This document shows, piece after piece, positions 22,480 to 33,433 of a stretch of 64,000 nucleotides of DNA. The position numbers and the translations under genes were made by a program. This DNA is from Phallusia mammillata (lineage: Eukaryota; Chordata; Ascidiacea; Phlebobranchia; Ascidiidae): NCBI GenBank assembly GCA_003260075.1, contig QLIY01000235.1:83832-147831 (forward strand), read 5' to 3'. A model generated the notes under the pieces. That model saw nothing but the letters and a program-made list of their open reading frames with translations. It made no database searches and was not told the origin of the DNA. The number at the start of each line of letters is the position of its first letter. The stretch's first letter is position 1.

Positions 22480-22822
22480 CCATAGAATACTGAACATATG
22501 TTTAGTATTGTATGGCGTGACAAAACAGTTTCCACAAGCATCACAACATAGATTATGACATCATAAACACTTAAGACTAATCTTCATACTGTGTCGCTCA
22601 ATCTGTGCACCAAGCTAGAAATTTATCTGTTCTTTTTGGGTGCCATTAGAGATTAGATGATATATATATGATATAAACCAATTTCTTTACATGAGTAATT
22701 TGAAAACAAAAATAAGCAGGTAAATGGCGGCCGTTGGTGAAATAAGAATTTGCGATGCGGCCGTCGTAGCAAAAAGGTTGTGCACCCATGTATTAAACCA
22801 GGGGTTCCCAACCCCCCCCCCC

Positions 22823-23565
22823 CATATACATATGGTTTGTTTACCACATACCCTGTGCAACTAATGTAGTAATATCTGGGAACTTATACAACGTGACTGG
22901 CGAACTGCGACTTGAAGTGCTAGCCCCGGGCTAACATGTGTAAATTCTATCAATACGTCACAAAGCAATAAAAAAATTAGTGATTGTTGCCAAGTATTCA
23001 GATAACTCAATTACGCTTGGTAAAATACTACAAGAATAAACATCTCGTCACTAAGAATACGCGCTAAGTTACATCATTTTTTAGTTTAGGAGTGGACCTT
23101 TGTGATGGCAAATTACACTTAAAATCATCTTACGCACTTTATAAGTTACAAGTGTAAGGTATTTCATCACAGCCATGTGCTTGATTTTGGTCATTTGATT
23201 GATTTGATGCAATTTAGCAATTCCATGTAATCTTATGTCCCTTGTCTGGCTTAGCAGCATAGGTGCAAAGTGGCAAAATCTTTATGATTGACAGTTGCAA
23301 TAATTGATTTTTAAATACTTTTGCATGACAATTTCTGTTCAAAATAAAACTATTGCAATTGTCTCTATCACATTTCCCTTTGCTATTTTTAACTTTGATA
23401 TAGTGGGCAGCAAAGCATTTCAACAAGAGCTAATTAGCAAAACGCAAGAGGAACGCACCGCTTATTACAGCCAAAGACAGCTATCTCCGCAAAGTTGCTC
23501 AGCGTGACCATAGAACAGGGTTGCCAGATAAAAAACGCAGAATAGTGCCAAAAACTCTCAAAAGA
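22823..23565 (+). repeat. Copy 2 of the 743-bp direct duplication
   Basis: Near-identical to 21581-22323 and entered abruptly from a C run. Differences look allelic. It lies inside the termini of a MITE, which is not how a natural tandem duplication would be arranged. Confidence 0.88.
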
Positions 23566-23651
23566 GCGCCAAACACAACAAAAAAGTGCCAAACCAAAAA
23601 TGTTTGATGCCAAAAATACCGCCAAACCAATTTTACAGAAATAGCAATATG

Positions 23652-24177
23652 NNNNNNNNNNNNNNNNNNNNNNNNNNNNNNNNNNNNNNNNNNNNNNNNN
23701 NNNNNNNNNNNNNNNNNNNNNNNNNNNNNNNNNNNNNNNNNNNNNNNNNNNNNNNNNNNNNNNNNNNNNNNNNNNNNNNNNNNNNNNNNNNNNNNNNNNN
23801 NNNNNNNNNNNNNNNNNNNNNNNNNNNNNNNNNNNNNNNNNNNNNNNNNNNNNNNNNNNNNNNNNNNNNNNNNNNNNNNNNNNNNNNNNNNNNNNNNNNN
23901 NNNNNNNNNNNNNNNNNNNNNNNNNNNNNNNNNNNNNNNNNNNNNNNNNNNNNNNNNNNNNNNNNNNNNNNNNNNNNNNNNNNNNNNNNNNNNNNNNNNN
24001 NNNNNNNNNNNNNNNNNNNNNNNNNNNNNNNNNNNNNNNNNNNNNNNNNNNNNNNNNNNNNNNNNNNNNNNNNNNNNNNNNNNNNNNNNNNNNNNNNNNN
24101 NNNNNNNNNNNNNNNNNNNNNNNNNNNNNNNNNNNNNNNNNNNNNNNNNNNNNNNNNNNNNNNNNNNNNNNNNNNNN
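23652..24177. other. Assembly gap (run of N)
   Basis: About 525 unresolved bases. Open frames crossing this gap are artefacts of the N run. Confidence 0.99.
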
Positions 24178-24750
24178 GTTGTTCTGCAAGAAGTGGTACG
24201 CGTGGCAGTACAGAGCGTCCAAGTGGTACGGGATCGTAAAAAGGTTGGGAACCCCTGTATTAAACAAACATTAATTGTAATGTCACAATTCTTGAACCAT
24301 TTGCGTATAACCTAGTTGTAGAGAAAATTCAATGAACCTTGTGCCAACGAAATTGGAGTTGCCCTAACTATTTGTGGGCCAAATTGTCAAGACTTTCAAT
24401 AAATATCCTTCTCGAAATGAAACGCCAAAAGTGCGTTTTGTGGTATGTATTATACTCACCCAAACACCGTTTGTTTGTAAAATAGAATTAGCCTATTATC
24501 ACAGTGAGAAAGTCACCGATTTGATACTTTCTACCTTAAAATTGTTTAAAGTTGAAACTATAGTGATGCAACAAACCCGCCTCAAAAGGTTCGGGCCGAA
24601 ACCACTTACTCGGGCATGAAGCCCAACCTAAACTCCCTTTATAATGGATGTTTTTATTTCAACCCTATATTGCTAATGCAGGTGAACTCGATTATGACAT
24701 TCAAAAAAACTTTTACAATAGCTGACACTTACAATAAAACTGAAGACACT

Positions 24751-24787
24751 TGCTCTGAAGAACGTTCTGGTGGGCGAAACGTCAGCA
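24751..24787 (+). ncRNA. Hammerhead-ribozyme-like motif
   Basis: The conserved core boxes are present in order: CTGAAGA (CUGANGA consensus) at 24755-24761 and GAAAC at 24776-24780, then the cleavage triplet GTC at 24781-24783. The flanks TTGCT before the first box and AGCAA after GTC can pair over 5 bp as stem I. Stem II is poorly paired. Hammerhead motifs of this minimal kind are known from the terminal repeats of Penelope-like elements, and such fragments lie next to it. Confidence 0.45.
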
Positions 24788-24904
24788 AAAATATAAGTCC
24801 TTGAAAAACAACTAGTATTTTGTTTAGCATCACACCAGTTACATGACAAATTTGTTAAATATGCAACCTGGTGGACGAAACGCTTGCTCGTTTTTTTCTA
24901 GCTG

Positions 24905-26326
24905 AACAAACAACTTTCAACTTTATAGAACTCTTCTGGCAATCGTATTTTTGCATCGACGTTTCGACGCCCTACACAGGTCGCCTTTATCGGGGTAAAT
25001 AGCGCTGAATGCGCGTAGTACAGAGCACGATAAACAAAGGAAAAAAGAATTAAAAACAAGCACATCGCAACGCAACAAAGACACTGAGCGATAACGATTG
25101 ATTGGACTCTACTCTTTAAGCAGGTGTCTGCACAACGCTGAAAGCATTAAATCTGTTTAATGCTCATTGGGTTGTCCCGTCGGTGAATTTTCTATGACCC
25201 GTGAAATAATTTTTTCTACAACAACACCTCGTTCAAAGGTAGCTACGAAATAGGATCTTCTTGCGAATAGTGTTGGCAGGTTGAACACCAACCGCTAGGT
25301 CAAAGTCACGCAATGCACGCCGTAAAATATCCGACACCGTCATCGGTTCTTCATGGTAAACAAAATGCCCGGCTGCGCCTCCTTGAGATAAAATAGATCA
25401 TCAACATATCGCCGACAGAATCTTTGTGGGTTGGCAAACGTTGCTAAGGCTTTTTCCTCAAGCGCTTTCACTGTCTGGTTTGGAACAACACCGAGACCGG
25501 GATACCCATCGCTGTGCCTTGAACCTGCTCGTAGAATCTTCCCCTTAATGTTGAAAAGGATTGCTTTCAATACGGCGCCTGCTGTGGCTCGGGAGCCTGA
25601 TTACAGTAAAAGATTATTTCTCGAGTCATGGAATATTCACCAACGGGGCAACACAATGCACATCAAAATGATGCTTTCAGCGTGCGACAGGCACCTGCTC
25701 AAAGATTAGAGGCCCAACCAATCGTTATCGAGCAGTGTTTTTGTTGCGTTGTGACATGCTTGCGGTTTCTATTTTTTTCTTTGTTTATCGTCCACTGTAC
25801 TACGCGTACAGTACGCACATTCAGTGTTATTTACCCTGATTAAGGCAACCTGCAGAGGACGTCGAAACGTTAATGCAAAAATGCGATTGCCAAAAGAACT
25901 CTATAAAGTTGATACTATAGGCAGCAACAACTTATAAAAACACCTAATATTTTTGCGGACAACGTTTTTTTCATTTACGATGTTTTCATTTGGCGATATT
26001 AAAAGTTAAGGCATTAATTTTACACACAGAAAAAGCTCGGTTTTTGCGTTTTAAAAAAAAGTTTGGGCCAAAAACGAAATATTGGCAAAACTGCTTATTC
26101 CCCCGAATGTTGAAGTCAACCGGAAACTTCGGTGCATCGCTAGTTATACCAATTACGTTAAACTACTTTTTACTACACAGTGTATACGAAATAATTACCT
26201 GCAGTATTTTATTAAAACCTCAAGATTATCTGTTTGAAACTCAACACAGCTCAGTGTTGAGGCCCAACTTTGATGCGTATACGTGGCATAGATATATACC
26301 GCGGTCATGGTTTCATGTGTTTTGAC
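24905..26326 (-). mobile_element. Penelope-like retroelement fragment, copy 1
   Basis: A minus-strand frame at 25340-25570 contains RFCRRYVDDLFYL, the YVDD-type catalytic box of a reverse transcriptase, with the upstream GLGVVPNQTVKALEE. The region is bounded by similar inverted sequences: near 24914-24975 (ACTTTATAGAACTCTTCTGG through GACGTTTCGACG) and near 25858-25915 in reverse. Both contain the GAAACGT element seen in Penelope-like terminal repeats. The ORF is truncated on both sides, so the element is dead. From 25069 on, the block recurs at 26343-27599. Confidence 0.75.
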
Positions 26327-26342
26327 ATTAGCCCCCCCCCCC

Positions 26343-27599
26343 AACGCAACAAAGACACTGAGCGATAACGATTGATTGGACTCTACTCTTTAAGCAGGTG
26401 TCTGCACAACGCTGAAAGCATTAAATCTGTTTAATGCTCATTGGGTTGTCCCGTCGGTGAATTTTCTATGACCCGTGAAATAATTTTTTCTACAACAACA
26501 CCTCGTTCAAAGGTAGCTACGAAATAGGATCTTCTTGCGAATAGTGTTGGCAGGTTGAACACCAACCGCTAGGTCAAAGTCACGCAATGCACGCCGTAAA
26601 ATATCCGACACCGTCATCGGTTCTTCATGGTAAACAAAATGCCCGGCTGCGCCTCCTTGAGATAAAATAGATCATCAACATATCGCCGACAGAATCTTTG
26701 TGGGTTGGCAAACGTTGCTAAGGCTTTTTCCTCAAGCGCTTTCACTGTCTGGTTTGGAACAACACCGAGACCGGGATACCCATCGCTGTGCCTTGAACCT
26801 GCTCGTAGAATCTTCCCCTTAATGTTGAAAAGGATTGCTTTCAATACGGCGCCTGCTGTGGCTCGGGAGCCTGATTACAGTAAAAGATTATTTCTCGAGT
26901 CATGGAATATTCACCAACGGGGCAACACAATGCACATCAAAATGATGCTTTCAGCGTGCGACAGGCACCTGCTCAAAGATTAGAGGCCCAACCAATCGTT
27001 ATCGAGCAGTGTTTTTGTTGCGTTGTGACATGCTTGCGGTTTCTATTTTTTTCTTTGTTTATCGTCCACTGTACTACGCGTACAGTACGCACATTCAGTG
27101 TTATTTACCCTGATTAAGGCAACCTGCAGAGGACGTCGAAACGTCAATGCAAAAATGCGATTGCCAAAAGAACTCTATAAAGTTGATACTATAGGCAGCA
27201 AAACTTATAAAAACACCTAATATTTTTGCGGACAACGTTTTTTTCATTTACGATGTTTTCATTTGGCGATATTAAAAGTTAAGGCATTAATTTTACACAC
27301 AGAAAAAGCTCGGTTTTTGCGTTTTAAAAAAAAGTTTGGGCCAAAAACGAAATATTGGCAAAACTGCTTATTCCCCCGAATGTTGAAGTCAACCGGAAAC
27401 TTCGGTGCATCGCTAGTTATACCAATTACGTTAAACTACTTTTTACTACACAGTGTATACGAAATAATTACCTGCAGTATTTTATTAAAACCTCAAGATT
27501 ATCTGTTTGAAACTCAACACAGCGCAGTGTTGAGGCCCAACTTTGATGCGTATACGTGGTATAGATATATACCGCGGTCATGGTTTCATGTGTTTTGAC
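26343..27599 (-). mobile_element. Penelope-like retroelement fragment, duplicated copy 2
   Basis: This block repeats 25069-26326 with a handful of substitutions and one small indel; the period is 1274 bp. The reverse-transcriptase fragment with the YVDD box recurs at 26614-26844. The junction between copies is a run of eleven C (26332-26342). A recent tandem duplication or a haplotype mis-join would both explain it; the C run favours the latter. Confidence 0.8.
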
Positions 27600-28807
27600 T
27601 TTAAAGCGTGTCAGTTTTGTGTTTGCACTCCTGGTCCACCCTAACAGCTCTCATGGCTATAATTATTGCATCCAAGTCTATATAAAATAAAAAGGCTTGA
27701 CTGTCATAGCAGACATTTGCTGGACCAAAAACATATGTTTAATGAGCAAATACGTCTACTCTAGATAAGTTATTTGCGTCCATTGATTCTAAACTCTAAA
27801 CCAGGGTTCTTTAACAGGAGCGATACGCGATATTATTATGTCCACCGAGGGGGGATTGTGACAATTTTGGGAGTTGGGGAGCGATTTCACTTCAAAGGAG
27901 GGCGATTTCAACATTAGGCTACTTATTGTTTTAAAAATATACAAGAACTGTAAAGATCAACTAACTTTAACTTACAAGCAGATTTTATTCGTCTTGCAAA
28001 CAAATACAAAGCATATGGGGCGCATAAACTTAAACATAGTGCTATTTGAATAAATTAGTTTTTCTGACGATTGTTTGTGTTTTTGTAATCTTTTTTAAGG
28101 TTATGTACACTGACAGGCCATACCGTTTACATACAACTGTTACGAGCTTTTAAACCTCAGACTTGTTTCGCTTTCACACAGTCCTATTAGCGATTCCCAA
28201 ACTGCGAAGTATTTGTATCATTTGAATTTGGTAAATCTGGTGTGAATTGATGTGGAATGTGTAGGATTCTCCTATATTTAGCTCTTTGCGCCACCTATCG
28301 GGATATATCTAAATGTGAGGCTGACGAGTTTGGGGTTGGTGAGTAGCTCTACCTTTACTGTTTACACGTATAAAAATCGCATGATCTGGCATAAAGCATG
28401 GAAGCAGAACATGCAACCCCACGAACTTTGAACCACAGGGTTACACAAATATGCGCAAAGAGCGCTTCGTCAAAACAAAACTTTAGAAGGGAGCAAAAGT
28501 TTTGAGGGCAAAATCTTATACATCGAAAAAAATAGATATATCTATATCCGTGGTATAAACACCGCTACATGAAACGCAAAAGGTGCATTTCTAAAATTGG
28601 TCTACCCGGAAACGCGGGTAAAGCACCGTATTAGCAAAGAATTCTATGACTATTAGGGCTACCGACCAACAAACTGCAGGCAAATAAAAAATGCGAAGTG
28701 CGCCGGCCGTAATACTGTGTATTGTGTAAGAGAGTGTGATTTTCACGCATTAATGGCTAACGCAGGTCAAAAAAGCAACGCTGACCCTTTGACCACATTG
28801 TCTACGT
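27600..28807. other. Intergenic stretch with repeat fragments
   Basis: No gene recognised. Near 27803 a left MITE-like end (CAGGGTTCTTTAACAGG) is followed by GGGGAGCGATTTC blocks, but no right end was found. Around 28281-28357 lies one diverged end of the inverted-repeat family described at 43575 (TTGCGCCACCTATCGGG through GTAGCTCTACC). Confidence 0.45.
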
Positions 28808-29271
28808 GAGGGGTCCGCAAATAGTGGGTCGCGACCGATATTTGGGTCGCGAGACTTTCCAGTCTGGGTCGCGAAATATTTTTAAATTTCCCATGAATAT
28901 AAGCATCGCATCTACAGTATTAATGAATTTCGGCTTTTTTCAACCTTTTAATCATTATTGCATTGTTACGTATCACTACGTAACTCTGACATACAGTCTA
29001 TGTAACAATGCAAAAAGTTAAGCGCACCTATGCAAGCATGCGTTCTCTGATTAGCTGTGTTCCCAACACAGAGCTCACAGTTCTCATTTGTTAGAATAAA
29101 TACGTTCGTTTACCTACTGTTTTATGTGAAAATAGCAACTGACAATAGCATAATAGCAGTCTTAATATTAGTATTTAGTTGATTAGTATTTTCCACAAAC
29201 TTGATGCTCGGGTCGCGAGAATTTAGAGCAATTTTTTTAGGGTCGCGCCAAAAAGAATTTGCGGACCCCTG
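28808..29271. mobile_element. hAT-type MITE, GGGGTCCGCAAAT family
   Basis: Termini GAGGGGTCCGCAAAT and ATTTGCGGACCCCTG are inverted copies. Flanks GTCTACGT and ATCTACGT form a 7/8 target duplication. The interior repeats GGGTCGCGA motifs. The right end plus about 200 bp of ordinary flank recur at 33812-34138. Confidence 0.85.
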
Positions 29272-29471
29272 ATCTACGTCATGCTTGGTTGACTGCTAAC
29301 GAGTTGTCAAGGCTAAATAATATGAAATCCGTCACTTGTAATTTCCTCACATGCCAATTGCCAAGGCAGAAATATAAAATCAATACTTTTGCTACTTCGT
29401 TTAGTAACTTTATGTTGTAGCTTTCTGCTATACTTAATTCAAGTCAGATCAAGTAATGCAACTTCATTAGG
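29145..29471 (+). repeat. 327-bp block duplicated at 33812-34138
   Basis: The last 127 bp of the MITE and 200 bp of its right flank recur 4667 bp downstream, within the last ZDHHC16 intron, nearly identical. Because unique flank is included, this is a segmental duplication or assembly copy and not a second transposition. Confidence 0.85.
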
Positions 29472-31712
29472 CCATCTGAATAGCCATGGTTTGGGGCAAA
29501 ACTCGCGTCTTGATCATTTTTTGGAATTGCTAGCGGTACGGTTTTAGAAATAGGCTGTCCTAGTCAAGAACAACAAGCCCCCTTTATAACAGGGCTGGGT
29601 GGTACGCGAAAAGCATAGGGTTGAGAACTACTGCCCTAGAGAAATGGGTTTATTTGGACAAGAGAAATGGATTCACTACACAAGTTGTATTGTAATTGCA
29701 ATCAAAGGCTGGAAGCGGACAAATATTACATGCTGAGACTCGATCCATTTAAGTAATATTTATTCAGTTGGTAAGGTTGTCTAACATTGCAAGAACTCTG
29801 TTAAATAAATAGAAAAGAGTTAAACAACAAACATTACAACAACAAAAACAGATGCCGCAACAGAATAGTTTACACAGTAATCACAATAATACAGCTGAAT
29901 AAAGTTTTAAATCAACCAAATATGTGGCTGCATTTTTTCAGAGTTAAAATAGTGTAAAATATAACATGACATCGTTTGGGATACATAACATATATCAATG
30001 ACCAAAAATATTCAGTTTTACTAACATTAACACCATGTGGTTCAACCCCAACACAGCAAATTCGTTCACGTTTGCCTGCACGCGCTGCCCGGACAATGGA
30101 ATAAACCGCGATTTTGGTTATAAATGCCGTTTTAATGTTAACGTTTGGATAGGTAGGAGCTAAAGGAAAGTGTCAGGTTAGATTAGGCTGGAAAATGACA
30201 AAGTGTTTGACTTTAACTTGAAGCGCTGGGACCAGCGGCCCTTAATTGCCGGCCAAACCAAAATGGCGGCCCCGACCTCGAGTCTTCCCGCGGCCATTAG
30301 GCATACTAGGCCGAGAAGAAATAATTAATTAACCGGCAAATATAAGTCTAACTAATTAGAACTGAGACATAGAATTGCAAGTTAATACTTAACCGTGTTT
30401 GTGAAACATTACCTTTACCATTATTAAATATTTAAATCAAGCCCCCCCCCCTACCAGCATGTGTTGATTGTGTTCATCACACATTTGCAATCTAACGTGT
30501 CTGCAATAGTTCGGCGTTTTGCTGTATCCCGGAAAACCCCTATTTTTCACTAACCATTTCACTATTTCGTGTTTTTTTTATGTTAAGAAAAACCAAAACC
30601 CGCAATTATAGAAGTATACAATCGCAAATATTTTGCGCCCGTTCTAAATCAAACGGTCGTGTGAGTTACTATATGCTAAAGTCACAGGGAAAGTTTTCAT
30701 GTTAAGGATAAACTCATTCCCAGTTGGGTTGCGTCTTCGCGACCCCCAGGTTGAGAAACACTGTGCTAGACCGAATAGACATAATTAATTAGCCGGCAAA
30801 TATACGTCGTACTTAGAACTGAAACATAGAGTTGCAAGTTAATACTTCACTGTGTTTGTGAAACATTACCTTTACAGTTCAAAATAAAGTTTTGGATTGT
30901 TTTATACTTTTGCGTTAATTGCTAATTAGCCTACCGTTTTTCTTCAATTGCGATTCTGTTTGAATAAGACTTCTTCAAATATATCTGTCGCTGATAACCA
31001 AATAAACCAACAATGTAGTCAACGGATTAGGCTACACAAGTGGTGTTTTCTGGAGTTTATCTCCAAGGAATCTTGAGACAGCAGTTTGAACTATAAACTT
31101 AGTGAGGCTCATAGCGCAAACCTATTGCGTTGTTAATTCGTGAAAGTAGCATTCCCAGTACCTTAAAGAACTCACACGACCTACAACTCTGTCTTGTTTC
31201 CAGTCGCCTTTCATTTTATGCCAAAATAATCAATTACAGTTTTTTCTGTCAAAAACACACTCAAAGTTCGGTGCAAAATAAAAAGTGAAATATCATTGAC
31301 GATGATTGCCCAAGCGTAATTGTTGCATGTTTGGTTAAAAACAATATGTCGTTACTGCAGACGATAAGGGCCAGTACATTTATCAAAGTTAATAGTTCGA
31401 AGAAAACTCTAATACTATTAGATAAGTTCAGCTGTAACAACGATTACGCTACATTTCCTGTTCGAGTATGAATTTGGATTACTTGAGACTCAAAACCCAA
31501 AGTCCTTGCAAATAGGCTCCATACATCGAGACAACAATCAATGGACATGGTGTAGAAAAACGTTTAAATCGAAATACTCGATTTTTGGGCGCAATTAACT
31601 ATAGGCTAATGGTGTTAAGCCAAAAACAGAGGAAAAACAATTTCAAACGATTAAGTGTTTCACTCACTGCACCACGTTATAACCTGTGTTAAGGAAAAAA
31701 AATGTTCTAAAT
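29472..31712. other. Intergenic stretch with repeat fragments
   Basis: No gene recognised. A right MITE end (GGGTTGAGAACTACTG) ends near 29632. Another (GGTTGAGAAACACTG) ends near 30763 and is followed by a diverged copy of 30303-30421. A GC-rich patch with AAAATGGCGGC lies near 30265. A run of ten C sits at 30442-30451. Confidence 0.45.
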
Positions 31713-32945
31713 CAGGGGTGGGCAAACTTTTCAGTGCAAGGGCCGCATTCAAAAGTTTATAATCTTACCGGGCCGCATAGTATTTCACCAACGACCGCCA
31801 ATTGCTTGCTTGTTGTTTTGTTTTAAAACAACTGATGCAAAGAATAAGGTTTGTATCATATATATACCATTTAAAGTCGCCTAATATGCTCTGATTAACA
31901 ATTTCTAACTTGTGCATAAATTTAGCTGAACGGAGCTAACTGTTTATGACGTCATAAACTGTATTGTGACGATTCCAGTGCCTTTTTTTCGCATTGTTTG
32001 CACATAATAAGCGGATAAAAAGCCTGGCACATATGGTTGTTAGACTGCTAATCTTTTTTCCAGTCCCACGAAATCTGTTTCAGCAGTTTAAAAATCAAAA
32101 TATTTAGCAAAATATATTGCGGCCGCAGGTTGTGCACCCCTGCGCAAAATTATTACATAGTATATTTTCAGCTTTATGCAAATACGTTTGTTCATGACTG
32201 NTGTGGCGATCTGGTACAAAAATCGTGAAATGTAAAGTAAAGCTTTAACAATTTTGCTTTTGAACAAACTTATTATCCGTATGGCCACAAACCATGCCTT
32301 AAAACTGGAACCTTAAATGGCAATAATGGCTTGATTATGATGGCATATATTCAACGTAGTAATTCTTTTCTTATTATTGAAATCTCCTTTCAAGTAAAAG
32401 GCAAGGCATATATTCAATTGTGGAACAATGAATGGTTGCTCATTGTTGCGTACAATGCGAATGAGACACAAAGCAACAGCAATATTTACAACAAATCTGT
32501 TCCAAATAAACAATGCTTCAATCCGTTGTTTTTCGGGTTATGACGAACGTGGCATTTTTGTGAAACTCGGCGCCTAAGTTTGGGGCGCATGCGCGTTAGA
32601 TGAAAATACCGCAAAGTTTCTCAGCAGGGAAGATCTTTTGAGTAAGAATTTTTTGTCAAGTTAGCCTTTTAAATGGGAGAGAAATGTGGCTCTTTGTGGA
32701 AACACAGTAAAAAATGTGGCTCTTAGGCTTTGACCGGTTGGCCACCCCTGAACTATGGGCTAATGGTGTTAAGCCAAAAACAGAGGTAAAACAATTTCAA
32801 ACGATTACGTGAAGTGTTTCACTCACTGCACCACGTTATAACCTGTGTTAAGGAAAAAAATGTTCTAAATGTATGACTTCAGTCACTCCCCCCCCCCGGC
32901 GGGCCGCATAAACTCCTTTGGCGGGCCGTAGTTTGCCCACCCCTG
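31713..32945. mobile_element. hAT-type MITE with foreign sequence inside
   Basis: Starts CAGGGGTGGGCAAACTTT and ends AGTTTGCCCACCCCTG, flanked by a perfect 8-bp duplication TTCTAAAT (31705-31712 and 32946-32953). GGGCCGC blocks lie at both ends. Inside, the right end of another MITE (GGTTGGCCACCCCTG, ending 32750) is followed by 32751-32887, which repeats the external left flank joined straight to the external right flank, i.e. an empty insertion site. A ten-base C run follows. Confidence 0.85.
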
Positions 32946-33008
32946 TTCTAAATGTATGACTTCAGTCACCACACTCAGGAGAGGTTTGATTTGAATAATC
33001 ACAAAGGT

Positions 33009-33014
33009 TTTATT
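33009..33014 (-). terminator. Candidate polyadenylation signal of ZDHHC16
   Basis: TTTATT on the plus strand (AATAAA on the minus strand) lies about 420 bp after the ZDHHC16 stop. It is the nearest canonical signal I noticed. Confidence 0.3.
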
Positions 33015-33433
33015 TTTTAATTTTACAGTAGAGATGTACCGAATCGGCTTAATTTGGCAGTTTTGCCGAATGAACCAAATGATTTATGACGACACGCGAA
33101 GCCGTAAGCTACGCGTTTGACATGAAAATATAAGCTTTTCTGAGAGGCAAACAGAGGTGCTACACAACAGGATAGGTGTGTTTCATTGTCATTTCAGTTT
33201 TATGGGGTTAATGGTTGTTTTGGTCATGACTGCCAGCTTGTCAATGAATTGCTTTTTGTCTGGAGTGGATAAAACGGCAATGTTTTACAAATTATAATAG
33301 CTGACGCGACTTAAGTTATGCAAAATAAGCAAAAAAGACACGTTTTACGCTTTGACTTAGCGTTCGTAAAATGGCGTATTCGGGCGAATGAATTTGGCAA
33401 ACCGAATATTCGATACCTCTTCAGTTTTTAGCA

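Larger units (their letters stand above)
22799..24257. mobile_element. hAT-type MITE interrupted by duplicated sequence and an N gap
   Basis: The outer ends CAGGGGTTCCCAACC and GGTTGGGAACCCCTG are inverted copies flanked by a perfect 8-bp duplication TATTAAAC (22791-22798 and 24258-24265). Right after the left terminus comes a 12-base C run, then the second copy of the 743-bp block, then about 525 Ns, then the remaining right part of the element (24178-24257). The inserted block is most likely misplaced by assembly. Confidence 0.8.

Noticed and set aside
23434-24267. Long frames on both strands at the N gap
   Set aside because: Most codons are unresolved bases; the length is an artefact of the gap.
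24374-24804. Two plus-strand frames beside the Penelope-like fragment
   Set aside because: Neither matches reverse transcriptase or nuclease motifs; likely non-coding repeat sequence.
25835-25880. Possible hammerhead core CTGATTA...GAAACGT in the Penelope-like fragment
   Set aside because: The first box deviates at an invariant position and no stem I can form; treated as a decayed terminal repeat.
30255-30310. GC-rich patch with AAAATGGCGGC as a promoter or first exon
   Set aside because: No donor or downstream exon follows, and similar GGCGGCC blocks occur in MITE sequence at 22721-22770.
30953-30968. ATTCTGTTTGAATAAG, one mismatch from the ascidian spliced-leader exon as I remember it
   Set aside because: It is followed by AC, not by a GT donor, and no snRNA-like downstream structure or Sm site is apparent; probably chance or a dead copy.
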